DNA from: an uncultured Bacteroidales bacterium
GTDB taxonomy: Bacteria; Bacteroidota; Bacteroidia; Bacteroidales; Paludibacteraceae
Assembly: GCA_900319005.1 (NCBI GenBank)
Contig: ONMV01000003.1
Span: forward strand, 124,001 to 188,000
Reading direction: 5' to 3'
DNA: 64,000 bases
Under the pieces are notes generated by a model. It did no database searches. It worked only from the letters and a program-made list of their open reading frames with translations, and was not told the DNA's origin. A program made the translations under genes and the position numbers. Positions 1 to 9,414 of the stretch are shown in pieces. Position 1 is the first letter of the stretch, and every line of letters starts with the position of its first letter.

Positions 1-3000
1 AATAGTGATAATAAGAACAAATACCTCTTTGGCTCACTGATGTACTCCACTATAGGTGGCGCTACCAGGTGTCCTTGGGAGGCGGCGGACTCGACCTATT
101 TCTACAATCCGGGTACACCGCTTAGTGCTGCCACTCAGAAGATAGAGAACCCGCAAATGGTTATTAACCGTCATGAGATCAGCAATGTGCCGCATGATCA
201 AGCCGCTAAGTTCAAGCTGACGATGTGGAACGAAACCGATGAGGTCGTGGGGCTTGCCAGCGGTCCGAATGTGTTCATGACCCTCAAGATGGATGATGCC
301 ACCAATATCAAGGGCGCCAAGATAAGTATCGATGGTGTACCTCTATCCGATGGACGCGAGTTCCGCTTCCAAGGCAATACTCCGATCATCAAGACCATCG
401 AGGTACGTGCCGGAGATGATTATGATTATGAAGACATTTGTCTTATCCTGCAATCGGAATGTACTCCTACGATCACCTATCAGAAAGTGTGCTTCTCCGT
501 CCATTACATGCCGGTTAGTTGCGACGTGAATATCTCTTCTCCATCAGATAAATGGATCATGAACACACTCTCTCCGCGTGACGAGAACGGCTATTACATG
601 CCGGTATCTATTGACGGCTTTGATGTGAACTACGACGGTTTTGACCATATCGAACTGCAATACAAACTAACGACCCAGTCCAATGACGCATGGGTGAACC
701 TTTGTTCCTATTATGCGGAGGATAGTCTCTATCAACAGGCTTCGGGATCGAAAGCAATGATCGAGGGTGGCCGCATCGAGAACTTCCGTTTCTACGGCGA
801 GCGGGATCCGATGGAGCAGCAGTACGATCTCCGTGCAGTATCCTTCTGCCGTCACGGTTCGGGTTATGTAACCAAGTCTTCGCCTGTCCTGACCGGTATC
901 AAAGACACCCGTCCGCCACGCGTCTTCGGCGAACCCGAACCCGCGAACGCGATACTCGGGGTAGGCGACAACCTCAAGCTGCGGTTCAACGAACCGATAG
1001 CCGGTAATTATCTGGACGAGGACAATAACTTCCAGTTGGCAGGATATACCAACGAATCGGGTATTGCGGCCGGTACATCACTCCATTTTGGCGGTAGCCT
1101 AGATTCGTACGCCGAGTCCAAAGTGTTGCGGTCGTTCCTGGATAAATCGTTTACGATTGACATGATGGTTCGTTTGAATGATCCGAGTCAGACAGCCTGG
1201 CTTCTTGAATTGCGATCCGAGAAGGGAAGCATTCATCTGGTATATGGCAATAATCACTTGATGTTGTTGATCAATGGGTTACAGGCTACTCATTCCTTGC
1301 CTTTACCCGAGCCCCCGACTGCATTTACGCGCTTTGTGACCGAATATGACCATACCACCCGAGCTGTGCGTTTCTTTGTCGGAACGCAGGATATAACCAA
1401 TCCGAATACGCCTCCTCTCATAGATTTCGTCAAGATATCGACGATTAATGCACCTATTGTTATCGGTCGGAATCTGAATGGAAACATAATGGAGGTACGC
1501 CTCTGGTCCAAAGCGCTGAGTGCGGATGAGGTAGCAGAGACCCACATGCGTCGGCTGACCGGCTACGAGCGCGAACTGATTGCGTACTATCCGATGGATG
1601 AGGGTACGGGTGATGTCCTGATGGACAAAGCTACCGGTGCGACGCTGTACACGCATGGAACGTCCTGGGAGCATCAGACGGGTATATCGCTCCGTGTTCC
1701 GGAGAATGAACGGATACCCCTTGACGGTAACCTCATGAGCCGCTCCGACATTCAGGATGAGACCCTTACCTTCTGGTTTAAGACCACTGGCACAGGTACG
1801 CTCTTCTCCGCCGGAAGGACGGATAACAAGCATGGTTTTGAACTGATGGTGACGAGCGGAGGCCTGACCCTTTACTCGGACAGCACTTCGTGGCCGATGG
1901 CAGGATCCTATTCGGATGATGCATGGCATCACATAGCCATGGCGGTCAATAGAACCTATAATAATGTGGCGGTGTATATAGACGGTATCCTGAAGCAGAC
2001 CTTCGCTGCCCGCAAATTAGGTCCGATTAGTGGCGCCATGTATTTTGGAGGTAGGAATTTTGCCGGTAATATAGACGAGTTCGCGATCTTTGAGCAGGCG
2101 CTGCCGAAGTCCCTCCTGGAGTCCATCTCCATGATCTCTCCGGTAGGTAACGAGATGGGTCTGATGGCTTATCTGCCTTTCAATAAGATGAAGGAGAACA
2201 GCAATGGCATCTACGAGCAGATCTTCTCCGTCAATGACCAGCGTGTATTCAAGACCACGGACGGCACGATCGTTGACAAACAGGTACCGCTCGTCCTGAA
2301 TAATACGGTTTCGCCGATCGAAACCTATGCTGACAAATCGACCTCGGCACCGGTGCATAACATGGGCAAGCTGACCAAGCTCAATTTCGATTGGGCGTTT
2401 AACGGCGACGAACTCATGATCAATCTGAATATGCTGGATCGTGAGATTAACAAGCGTGCTATCTATGTCACCGTCCGCAATGTGGAGGACTTGAACGGTA
2501 ACCCCATGGTTTCTCCCGTTACTTGGACGGCCTATGTGGATAAGAACGCGCTCAAATGGGAGGAAAAAAACATCAAGATGCACGCCATCTACGGCGAGGA
2601 TACCGACGGAGTGGAGTATGTCACCCGCGTACTCAACCATTCCGGCAAACTGCATCCGTACACCATCGAGTCCTTGCCCGATTGGCTCACTGTTAACGCT
2701 GCATATGGTTCGATCAACCCCACGGAGGAACTCTATCTCACCTTCACCGCCAATACCGACATGGCGCCCGGAGTATATGAGGACATCGTCTATGTCACCG
2801 ACGAGAACGGACTATCCGAGCCTATGCGCGTGGAACTGACCATCGAGGCGGTAGCGCCCTACGAGGCCATCGACGAGCACAAGTATCCGCTTAACATGTC
2901 CGTTTGCGCACAAGTCAAACTGAACGACACTGAATATGACACCGACCCCAACGACATCGTCTATGCCTTCTACCAGAACGAGTGCGTCGGTATGGATCAT

Positions 3001-4203
3001 GTGTCCTTCAACGAATCGACTCATAAATCGAAAGTCTTCCTGACGGTCTATGGCGTGGATGAGATGAACCGCAAGCCAATACGCTTCCAGCTCTGGCAGG
3101 CTTCGACCGGCAGAGTCTTTGACCTGACCACCAACCGCAATGTCATCTTCGCACACGGCTTCGTCTATAACTGCGGCGATACCGACCCGCTGATTCTGAC
3201 CACCTACGGCAGCGAGATGCAGGCTATTGAACTGGAGCCGGGATGGAACTGGATATCCGTCAACTTGGATCTGACCTCCTCCGGCGGCAAACTCGCCAAC
3301 TGTATCACCGCCAACGAACCCTGGACGGAAGGCGACCAGATTAAGAACCCCCATTCCCGTCTGTTCAGCACCTACAGCGAGACCTCCGGTACCTTCGTCG
3401 GCACGCTGAACGCGCTCCATTACTCGAATATGTACATGGTTTATTCCCAGACGGGTAACACCATGCGCATCTCCGGAGACACGCTCGCAGAAGACTCCAT
3501 GAAGATCAAAGTCCGCGGAGACGGCCAATGGAGCCTGATGCCGTGTCTCTTCAACCGCACGACGCCTATCTCCGAGGCACTGGCAAGCTACTTCCAATAC
3601 GCCAAACCGGGCGACCTCATCAAGGCGCACAACCGCTTTGCCACCTTCTCCGAGGACAAGCGATGGGAAGGTAACCTGACCGCCCTCCGGCCAGGCGAAG
3701 GATACCTCTTCCGCCGTCTGGGATTAGGCACCGTAGAGATACCGTTCTATCACCAGACGACCTCGCATGCACCTAAGAAAGCACCGGGAGAGAAGCCCAA
3801 GGCGTTCACCAACGCCTATGCGGCCGCCAACATGACCATGATCGCGAAGATACAAGGAGAGCATGTACAAGGGACGAAGGTGATGGTATATGCAGGCGAC
3901 GAACTAGCCGGCGTAGCTGAACCGATAGATTCAATCTATTTCATCACCATCCAGAGCGACCAAGCCGGAGAACCGCTCCGCTTCGAGACCGTGGACGGCA
4001 CACCGCTGAGGGTTCAGACGGGAAATGACCAAATGGTAAATGGTCAAATGGTAAATGTTCCTGATTCCCACCACGGAACGCTCAAAGCACCGGTGCTCCT
4101 GATTCCGGCGGATGCAAGCCGGCCGTATAAGGTGATTGAAAACGACCATGTAGTAATAATTCAAAACAATGAAAAATATGATGTTACGGGCAAAAAACTT
4201 TAG
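1..4203 (+). CDS. Giant LamG-domain surface protein, 5' end outside window
   Basis: The reading frame is open from base 1, so the gene starts before the window; 1400 codons are visible. Two concanavalin A-like LamG/laminin-G domains are recognisable at about codons 360-500 and 563-697 (repeated strand patterns, and YSDDAWHHIAM before a strand resembling VAVYIDG). A BACON/Ig-like module follows at about 880-955 (PDWLTV... then GVYEDIVYVTDENG). Next is a domain at about 961-1060 that resembles the product of the next gene, and then PGWNWIS-type beta modules. The C-terminus (VVIIQNNEKYDVTGKKL) has the short hhI-N-EKYDVTG pattern that ends many Bacteroidetes secreted proteins; whether it is a type IX sorting signal is inference. 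Such proteins are usually cell-surface or carbohydrate-binding. Codons 1340-1352 are encoded by a short tandem repeat. Confidence 0.85.
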   Translation, partial: NSDNKNKYLFGSLMYSTIGGATRCPWEAADSTYFYNPGTPLSAATQKIENPQMVINRHEISNVPHDQAAKFKLTMWNETDEVVGLASGPNVFMTLKMDDATNIKGAKISIDGVPLSDGREFRFQGNTPIIKTIEVRAGDDYDYEDICLILQSECTPTITYQKVCFSVHYMPVSCDVNISSPSDKWIMNTLSPRDENGYYMPVSIDGFDVNYDGFDHIELQYKLTTQSNDAWVNLCSYYAEDSLYQQASGSKAMIEGGRIENFRFYGERDPMEQQYDLRAVSFCRHGSGYVTKSSPVLTGIKDTRPPRVFGEPEPANAILGVGDNLKLRFNEPIAGNYLDEDNNFQLAGYTNESGIAAGTSLHFGGSLDSYAESKVLRSFLDKSFTIDMMVRLNDPSQTAWLLELRSEKGSIHLVYGNNHLMLLINGLQATHSLPLPEPPTAFTRFVTEYDHTTRAVRFFVGTQDITNPNTPPLIDFVKISTINAPIVIGRNLNGNIMEVRLWSKALSADEVAETHMRRLTGYERELIAYYPMDEGTGDVLMDKATGATLYTHGTSWEHQTGISLRVPENERIPLDGNLMSRSDIQDETLTFWFKTTGTGTLFSAGRTDNKHGFELMVTSGGLTLYSDSTSWPMAGSYSDDAWHHIAMAVNRTYNNVAVYIDGILKQTFAARKLGPISGAMYFGGRNFAGNIDEFAIFEQALPKSLLESISMISPVGNEMGLMAYLPFNKMKENSNGIYEQIFSVNDQRVFKTTDGTIVDKQVPLVLNNTVSPIETYADKSTSAPVHNMGKLTKLNFDWAFNGDELMINLNMLDREINKRAIYVTVRNVEDLNGNPMVSPVTWTAYVDKNALKWEEKNIKMHAIYGEDTDGVEYVTRVLNHSGKLHPYTIESLPDWLTVNAAYGSINPTEELYLTFTANTDMAPGVYEDIVYVTDENGLSEPMRVELTIEAVAPYEAIDEHKYPLNMSVCAQVKLNDTEYDTDPNDIVYAFYQNECVGMDHVSFNESTHKSKVFLTVYGVDEMNRKPIRFQLWQASTGRVFDLTTNRNVIFAHGFVYNCGDTDPLILTTYGSEMQAIELEPGWNWISVNLDLTSSGGKLANCITANEPWTEGDQIKNPHSRLFSTYSETSGTFVGTLNALHYSNMYMVYSQTGNTMRISGDTLAEDSMKIKVRGDGQWSLMPCLFNRTTPISEALASYFQYAKPGDLIKAHNRFATFSEDKRWEGNLTALRPGEGYLFRRLGLGTVEIPFYHQTTSHAPKKAPGEKPKAFTNAYAAANMTMIAKIQGEHVQGTKVMVYAGDELAGVAEPIDSIYFITIQSDQAGEPLRFETVDGTPLRVQTGNDQMVNGQMVNVPDSHHGTLKAPVLLIPADASRPYKVIENDHVVIIQNNEKYDVTGKKL

Positions 4204-4651
4204 TACATTCGTTCTCTGCACCCTGCTGCTTCTGGCAGCGGGATGCAAGAAGAACGACAGCAACAGCGACGAACCCGCTACCTTGGGAGCCAACGTAGCT
4301 AGACCCACATGGACGGCGACGGAGAACTATGACTACCCCTCCTCCATGACGGCGGTGGTGAAAATCGATCTGGCGGCGCAGTACCCTGCTTCCGCCAAGG
4401 ATTTCGCCCTGCATGACGATGATTTGTTAGCGGCATTCTCCTCCGACGGAGAGTGTCTCGGCGTGACGAGCTGTCAGGACGGGCTCTTCTTCCTCTATGT
4501 CGCCGGTACGGAAGGTGCTGTCACCCTCCGGTACTACTCCGCTTACTACAAGAACATCTTCGAGGCGGCGGATGCCTTTACATTCCGGACCGATGCCATG
4601 ACCGGAACGGTAGCCAAGCCCTTTGCTCCGGTATTCAAAGTAGCGGAATAA
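4169..4651 (+). CDS. Small lipoprotein sharing a domain with the upstream giant protein
   Basis: A 160-residue protein with a lipoprotein signal peptide; the lipobox LAAGC puts the acylated Cys near residue 26, followed by a KKNDSNSDE linker. The start overlaps the end of the upstream gene by 35 nt, which suggests translational coupling. The mature part (YPSSMTAVVKI ... DDLLAAFSSDGECLGV ... FFLYVAGTEGAVTLRYYSAY) follows the same residue pattern as codons 961-1060 of the upstream protein (YPLNMSVCAQVKL ... DIVYAFYQNECVGM ... KVFLTVYGVDE). I infer the same fold. Function is unknown; an outer-surface partner of the giant protein is the simplest guess. Confidence 0.85.
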   Translation: MKNMMLRAKNFSTFVLCTLLLLAAGCKKNDSNSDEPATLGANVARPTWTATENYDYPSSMTAVVKIDLAAQYPASAKDFALHDDDLLAAFSSDGECLGVTSCQDGLFFLYVAGTEGAVTLRYYSAYYKNIFEAADAFTFRTDAMTGTVAKPFAPVFKVAE

Positions 4652-4652
4652 A

Positions 4653-6095
4653 ATGATAACAATGATTATTCTTTTCGTGCTGATGCTGTTCGTACTGTGG
4701 CTTGGGTCACGATACGGAGGCTTGGGTCTGGGGGCCATCTCCGGTCTGGGACTGGCTGTGATGGTGTTTGCCTTCGGGCTCAAACCCGGTACGCCGCCGA
4801 CGGATGTGATCTATATCATCATCGCGGCGATTACCTGTGCCGGTATCATGCAGGCTGCAGGCGGAATGGACTGGTTGGTGCAGTTGACGGAGCGTTTGCT
4901 ACGCAAGCACCCTAACCGTATCACGTTTCTCGCCCCGCTGGCTACTTTCACGCTCACCGTCCTTTGCGGGACAGGGCACGTGGTGTATATGATGATGCCT
5001 ATTATCTGCGACATCGCGCTGCGCAAGGGTATTCGTCCGGAGCGTCCGTGTGCCGTGGCGAGTGTGGCGGCGCAAGTAGGTATCACTTGTTCGCCTATCG
5101 CCGCCGCCGTCGTGGCTTTTGTAGCGATCAGCAATGCCAACGGTTTTGACATCACGATCCCGCAGGTCCTGATGATTAATATACCCGCGTGTCTCTGCGG
5201 ACTGATGGCGGCTGCCGCTTGTTCCTACAAACGCGGCAAGGATCTGGACAAGGACCCCGAGTTCCAGGCGAAGATAGCCGATCCCGTGCAGCGGGCGTAT
5301 ATCTACGGCGAGTCCTCTTCGACCTTGGACAAACCGGTGACGAAGACAGCCAAGGCCTCGGTATTCATTTTCCTCGGCGCGCTGGTATGCATCATCGCTT
5401 TTGCCGCATTCCCGGACCTCTTGCCGGACTACGAGACGGTCAAGGCGGTGCAAGGCGCGCAGAGCATAGAGGTGACGGAAGGAATCACTATTTCCGCCAC
5501 TCACCTTGCCGAAGAGGGTATTCTTATTGACTCCATTACCGAGATAGTGGATGAGGACCTGAAAATGAACCTCGTTATTCAGATTCTGATGATTTCTGCT
5601 GCGGCGCTGATGGTGATTTTCTGCAAGGCGAACCCCAAGAAAGCCGTCTCGGAAGCCGTATGGCAGGCGGGTATGACCGCCGTTGTGGCTATCTTTGGTA
5701 TAGCATGGATGGCGGATACCTATTTTACGAATTTCATGCCCCAGATACAGTCATTGCTTGAGTCCGTGGTGGCCCAATACCCGTGGTCCATTGCTTTGGT
5801 GTTCTTCGTCGTCTCGGTGCTGATCAACTCGCAGGGCGCGGTCATTGTAGCGATGCTGCCGCTCGCTTACTCGCTCGGTATCCCAGGACCCGTGCTACTC
5901 GGCGTGCTGCCATCCGTCTATGGTTATTTCTTTATCCCGAACTATCCTTCGGATATAGCGACCGTCAATTTCGACCGCTCCGGCACAACGAAGATAGGCA
6001 AGTATCTGCTCAACCATTCCTTCATGATGCCCGGTCTCGTCTCCGTAGGTGTCTCCACCATCGTTGCGTACCTCCTTACCCGGCTTATCTTCTAA
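4653..6095 (+). CDS. Anaerobic C4-dicarboxylate transporter, DcuA/DcuB family
   Basis: A polytopic membrane protein of 480 residues, slightly longer than E. coli DcuA/DcuB. Conserved stretches include GTGHVVYMMMPIICDIA, the run ending SPIAAAVVAFVA, and the C-terminal PNYPSDIATVNFDRSGTTKIG. The family exchanges fumarate, malate or aspartate for succinate across the inner membrane during fumarate respiration, which fits a gut anaerobe that excretes succinate. A hydrophilic insert with a predicted extra helix lies at about residues 205-310 and accounts for the extra length. It starts 2 nt after the preceding lipoprotein stop, so it may be read from the same transcript, and it ends before an intrinsic terminator at 6186. 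I cannot tell DcuA from DcuB. Confidence 0.9.
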   Translation: MITMIILFVLMLFVLWLGSRYGGLGLGAISGLGLAVMVFAFGLKPGTPPTDVIYIIIAAITCAGIMQAAGGMDWLVQLTERLLRKHPNRITFLAPLATFTLTVLCGTGHVVYMMMPIICDIALRKGIRPERPCAVASVAAQVGITCSPIAAAVVAFVAISNANGFDITIPQVLMINIPACLCGLMAAAACSYKRGKDLDKDPEFQAKIADPVQRAYIYGESSSTLDKPVTKTAKASVFIFLGALVCIIAFAAFPDLLPDYETVKAVQGAQSIEVTEGITISATHLAEEGILIDSITEIVDEDLKMNLVIQILMISAAALMVIFCKANPKKAVSEAVWQAGMTAVVAIFGIAWMADTYFTNFMPQIQSLLESVVAQYPWSIALVFFVVSVLINSQGAVIVAMLPLAYSLGIPGPVLLGVLPSVYGYFFIPNYPSDIATVNFDRSGTTKIGKYLLNHSFMMPGLVSVGVSTIVAYLLTRLIF

Positions 6096-6185
6096 GTACG
6101 CCGACAGTACATGAAGTCCGGCGACATGCGGAATACGAAGTGGGAGAATTACATGCGTTGACAGGCTTTGATAGTCTAAAATGAT

Positions 6186-6211
6186 AAAAAACGTCCATTC
6201 GGGCGTTTTTT
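6186..6211 (+). terminator. Intrinsic terminator after the Dcu transporter
   Basis: AAAAAACGTCC and GGGCGTTTTTT form an 11-bp stem with one G-T pair and a short loop, followed by T-rich sequence. It also separates the transporter from the next promoter. Confidence 0.75.
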
Positions 6212-6214
6212 ATT

Positions 6215-6276
6215 ATAATCCCAACAATTTTCCCAAGTCATAAATTTGCATATTTCAGTTAAAAGCAGTACCTTTG
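6215..6276 (+). promoter_or_regulatory. Promoter module, copy 1 (TPR/HTH gene)
   Basis: A -33 TTTG at 6245 and -7 TACCTTTG at 6269-6276 are 20 bp apart. Upstream ATAATCCCAA plus ATTTTCC matches, at the same distance, the element before the CotH-like gene at 8013-8074; both modules are 62 bp. Transcription would start near 6283. Confidence 0.75.
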
Positions 6277-6289
6277 CAGCGTTTTGGAG

Positions 6290-7501
6290 GTGAAACGACA
6301 CATATTATGGTGGATTGCGGCGGCTTGTCTTCTTTCTTGTACTTCGCCGGACGCGGAATCTTGCTATCGCTCTGGGCGGGCATTGCGGGAGTCTGGGCGG
6401 CCGGTTGAAGCGATGGAAGCGTTCATCTCGGCGGCACGGTGCAACACCCGCGCGTACGCTATTCAGGGACGGGCTTATAGTAATATGGCTACTATGTGTC
6501 GCATGGGGGAGCGACATGAGTTGGCATATGATCTTTATGAGCAATCAGCCGGTCTTTTTGCCAAAGCCGCGGACACGACAGCATATGCGTTTGCGCTAAA
6601 CAACATGGCGTGGGAACAAGCGGTAACGGGACATAAAGAGGCGGCTATGCAGCTGACTGATTCGGCGTTTGCGTTCTGTTCGAATGATATAGTTCGCCTG
6701 AAAATATCTGAGAGCAGGGCAGCGGCATGTCTATATGCCGAGGAGTATGATTCGGTATTGTATTATACACAAAAAATGCCGTTGAATTCGGTATATTTTG
6801 ATATGTTGCGTGCGCAGGCTTTCACCTTCATTGGGGACAATGATTCGGCTGTGTATTACGCGCAGCGGGTTGTGCAAAAGACAAATAATCCGAGATATTT
6901 AGACGATGCTTATTATATATTGACGCATTGTGACAGCATGGCTGCCGCGGATGATATACGGGGTCTCGCAGCTGCGCGCAGCGATATACAGCAAAATCTG
7001 GAACGCAATAATCCCGATTGGATTATAGCAATGCAAATGGCGGAAAAGGCACTGAGGGATTCAAAAACTTCGATGCAGCGTAAAATATGTGTTTGGGGAG
7101 TAATTTTCGGGATTGTCTTGTCTGGTGCTATACTGGCTTGGTGGTTTTGGTATCGCCGTAAACGAATCAACTCTATAGAGCAGCAGTGTCGAAAACTGAA
7201 GAAAAGTGCGAACCTGCGGGAAGACCTGCATTGGAATGAATATGCACAGTTCTGCGCTGTGTGCAATGCAAGACTGAACGGCATCGTTGATAAACTGGAG
7301 CAAAAAGGCTTGTCGGAGCGGGAAATACGTATTAGTGTGTTAATTCTAATCGGTTTTTCTTATGCGGAGATAGCGGAAATCCTCTTCCGCGCGGAAAGTG
7401 GAATAGGCAAAGACAAATATATTATTGCAAAACGACTTGGCGTCAGCGTCAAGGAACTGCATAGAACATTACAAACCATAACTTGCGAAAGATATGCGTA
7501 G
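6290..7501 (+). CDS. TPR membrane protein with C-terminal helix-turn-helix-like domain
   Basis: About 403 residues. A GTG start at 6290 is preferred because the promoter's -7 box ends at 6276, which leaves the longer TTG start (6284) with almost no leader. The product begins MKRHILWW and has a lipobox-like LLSC, so it is probably exported or lipid-anchored. Helical TPR-type repeats fill about residues 20-250. A membrane segment follows (VIFGIVLSGAILAWWFW, about 272-290), then a basic stretch and a coiled region. The C-terminal 65 residues (LSEREIRISVLILIGFSYAEIAEIL ... IIAKRLGVSVKELHRTL) resemble the LuxR-like helical end found in Bacteroidetes TPR sensors. I infer signal transduction from periplasm to cytoplasm. 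It overlaps the next gene by 8 nt. Confidence 0.8.
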   Translation: MKRHILWWIAAACLLSCTSPDAESCYRSGRALRESGRPVEAMEAFISAARCNTRAYAIQGRAYSNMATMCRMGERHELAYDLYEQSAGLFAKAADTTAYAFALNNMAWEQAVTGHKEAAMQLTDSAFAFCSNDIVRLKISESRAAACLYAEEYDSVLYYTQKMPLNSVYFDMLRAQAFTFIGDNDSAVYYAQRVVQKTNNPRYLDDAYYILTHCDSMAAADDIRGLAAARSDIQQNLERNNPDWIIAMQMAEKALRDSKTSMQRKICVWGVIFGIVLSGAILAWWFWYRRKRINSIEQQCRKLKKSANLREDLHWNEYAQFCAVCNARLNGIVDKLEQKGLSEREIRISVLILIGFSYAEIAEILFRAESGIGKDKYIIAKRLGVSVKELHRTLQTITCERYA

Positions 7502-8006
7502 AGTATTACTTATCATCCTCTGGATTGCCGGTATCGGCAGTTTGTATGCGGCCAACTCGATTGATATTCCACTGATGGTGTCCAGGGTGGAGTATAGCTA
7601 TGCGGATGGTCCGAAGGGGAGTATCCCTGATCCGCCAGACCCTAACCAAATCCGAGCTACATTAACCGGCAATACCTTACGCATCGAAAAGGATGCGGAT
7701 ATGAATTCATATGTAGTTATCCGTGAGTCCCAAAAAGAAATAATGAACGAAGCGTATTATAATTTGAGTAGCGGTACAATCGTCTATCCGATAACTCGTC
7801 CCGGACAGTACGTCATCCGGATCAGTAGCCCGAAAAAGGATTATATAGGGTGTCTGCAAGTCCATGAAATATATGTATGCGATAGTAACGGGCAGCGGTT
7901 GGACCACTTCCCTGATTCGTCAAGTGGAATGCCCAATGGTTTTTCTTTTATTAGATTGGAAACGTCTTTAGGAACAACTACCTCCAAATTTTATAGAATT
8001 CCGTAA
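7494..8006 (+). CDS. Secreted DUF3244-like protein
   Basis: 170 residues with a Sec signal peptide (MRRVLLIILWIAGIGSLYA). The mature start, SIDIPLMVSRVEYS with a following SIPDPPDPNQIRATL, matches the pattern of the DUF3244 beta-sandwich family of Bacteroidetes (SI-IPL ... RS-P-PP ... I ...). The rest is beta-rich (TLRIEKDADMNSYVVI ... GQYVIRISS). Function of the family is unknown. Its start lies inside the last codons of the TPR/HTH gene, so the two are translationally coupled and the protein may be that receptor's ligand or partner (inference). Confidence 0.75.
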   Translation: MRRVLLIILWIAGIGSLYAANSIDIPLMVSRVEYSYADGPKGSIPDPPDPNQIRATLTGNTLRIEKDADMNSYVVIRESQKEIMNEAYYNLSSGTIVYPITRPGQYVIRISSPKKDYIGCLQVHEIYVCDSNGQRLDHFPDSSSGMPNGFSFIRLETSLGTTTSKFYRIP

Positions 8007-8012
8007 GGAGTA

Positions 8013-8074
8013 ATAATCCCAAGATTTTTCCAAATTTAGGAATTTGTCCGGTCCGATTAATAGCAGTACTTTTG
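8013..8074 (+). promoter_or_regulatory. Promoter module, copy 2 (CotH-like gene)
   Basis: -33 TTTG at 8043 and -7 TACTTTTG at 8067-8074, 20 bp apart, preceded by ATAATCCCAA and a TTTTTCC stretch. Same layout and length as the module at 6215-6276. Confidence 0.75.
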
Positions 8075-8131
8075 CACTGTCAAACGATGAAGTTTGGCGG
8101 TGCAATTTGTTTAATTAAAACTATTAGGACA

Positions 8132-9274
8132 ATGAAAAAGGAACTGTTATTGATTTTTACAATCTTGCTCTTTATGACGGGGTGTACTGGTCACCATTTT
8201 GATGATGTATCACTACAAACCATTCCAAAAGTGAAGATTGAGTGTGCCGTGGCGTATGATTTGTTGCAAAAAGAAGACGAGCCTTGTTTGTTGGAGGTAA
8301 CCGATTCTATGCATATGGTATATCGGGACGAAAAGGCCAAAATCAAATTGCGCGGGAATAGTACGGCTGAATGTCCAAAGCGTCCGTTTACGCTCAAACT
8401 GAGTCAGAACCATGCCTTGTGTGGCATGCCGGAAGCCAAGAAATGGGTACTGCTCGCCAATTACTATGATAGTACCATGTTGCGCAATGCTTTGGCTTTT
8501 AGAATGTCAGAACAAACTAACTTGGAATGGACACCCCATTCCCGTTTTGTGGAGCTGTTCTATAACGAAATATATCAAGGTATCTATCAGTTATGCGAAA
8601 AAGTAGAAGTCGGTTCGCATCGGGTGAAAATAGAGCAAGACGGTTGGCTGATTGAAGTGGATGCCCGGGTAACGGAAAAAGATTCCTACTTCTGGACACG
8701 GAATATGGAAAATCCTTTCCGGATTGAATATCCGGACAAGAACCTATCCGAACAGAGGATAGAACAACTGCATGCCTTTTTTCAGCAGGCGGAAGATGCC
8801 TTGTTCGGGGATAATTTTATGGATTCTATAGACGGATGGCGTAAGTATCTGGACGAGGATTCATGGATAGACTGGTTGCTGATCAATGAGATAGCAAAAA
8901 ATATTGATGCCGTATTCTATAGTAGTTGCTATATGCATAGCGGCACAGATGGACGAATAGTGATGGGGCCTGTATGGGATTTTGATTTAGGTTATGGTAA
9001 TACCACGAATAATGGTTGTGATTCGCCTGTAGGCTGGCATGTCCGCACTTCATTGTGGTACAGACGGTTGTTTGAGGATGACCTTTTTGCGCAAAAAGTG
9101 CGGAGACGTTTTCAATTCTTCTACGGTAATAGAAACAATTACTATTCTTTTGTTCGCCGCCAGGCAGTTTCGTTGCGCCCGCATGTGGATAGGAATGTAT
9201 CGTACGAGGAGAACATTGATGAATTGCTCTTGTGGTTGGAGCAGCGTTTGGACTGGTTGAACACGAATCTGTAA
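8132..9274 (+). CDS. CotH kinase-family lipoprotein
   Basis: 380 residues from the ATG at 8132. An upstream in-frame start at 8072 lies inside the promoter's -7 box and is rejected. The signal peptide ends at lipobox FMTGC. The body shows CotH-family motifs: KIKLRGNSTAECPKRPFTLK near the N-terminus, KKWVLLANYYDSTMLRNALA, and GPVWDFDLGYGN towards the C-terminus. CotH proteins have a distant protein-kinase fold; Bacillus CotH phosphorylates spore coat proteins, while Bacteroidetes members are mostly uncharacterised surface proteins. An intrinsic terminator follows at 9311. The shared promoter links it to the TPR/HTH-DUF3244 pair. Confidence 0.85.
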   Translation: MKKELLLIFTILLFMTGCTGHHFDDVSLQTIPKVKIECAVAYDLLQKEDEPCLLEVTDSMHMVYRDEKAKIKLRGNSTAECPKRPFTLKLSQNHALCGMPEAKKWVLLANYYDSTMLRNALAFRMSEQTNLEWTPHSRFVELFYNEIYQGIYQLCEKVEVGSHRVKIEQDGWLIEVDARVTEKDSYFWTRNMENPFRIEYPDKNLSEQRIEQLHAFFQQAEDALFGDNFMDSIDGWRKYLDEDSWIDWLLINEIAKNIDAVFYSSCYMHSGTDGRIVMGPVWDFDLGYGNTTNNGCDSPVGWHVRTSLWYRRLFEDDLFAQKVRRRFQFFYGNRNNYYSFVRRQAVSLRPHVDRNVSYEENIDELLLWLEQRLDWLNTNL

Positions 9275-9310
9275 TAACTTGTGCTGACAGCGAAAAATGT
9301 TGTGAAAAAG

Positions 9311-9340
9311 GAAAAAGCGACCCTCACATCTCGCTTTTTC
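9311..9340 (+). terminator. Intrinsic terminator after the CotH gene
   Basis: GAAAAAGCGA and TCGCTTTTTC form a perfect 10-bp stem with a 10-nt loop, then a T-rich tail. Confidence 0.75.
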
Positions 9341-9350
9341 TCTTTTTCTC

Positions 9351-9381
9351 TTGCATATTTGCAAAAAAATATGTACCTTTG
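9351..9381 (+). promoter_or_regulatory. Promoter of the Mrp ATPase gene
   Basis: TTGCATATTTGCAA palindromic -33 element at 9351, 20-bp spacer, -7 TACCTTTG at 9374-9381; start codon at 9415. Confidence 0.8.
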
Positions 9382-9414
9382 CACCCCCAAATGACTAAAT
9401 CGTAAATATTTTTC

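Noticed and set aside
8072-8131. Longer N-terminus for the CotH protein
   Set aside because: It would begin inside the -7 promoter box; the downstream ATG gives a proper lipoprotein signal.
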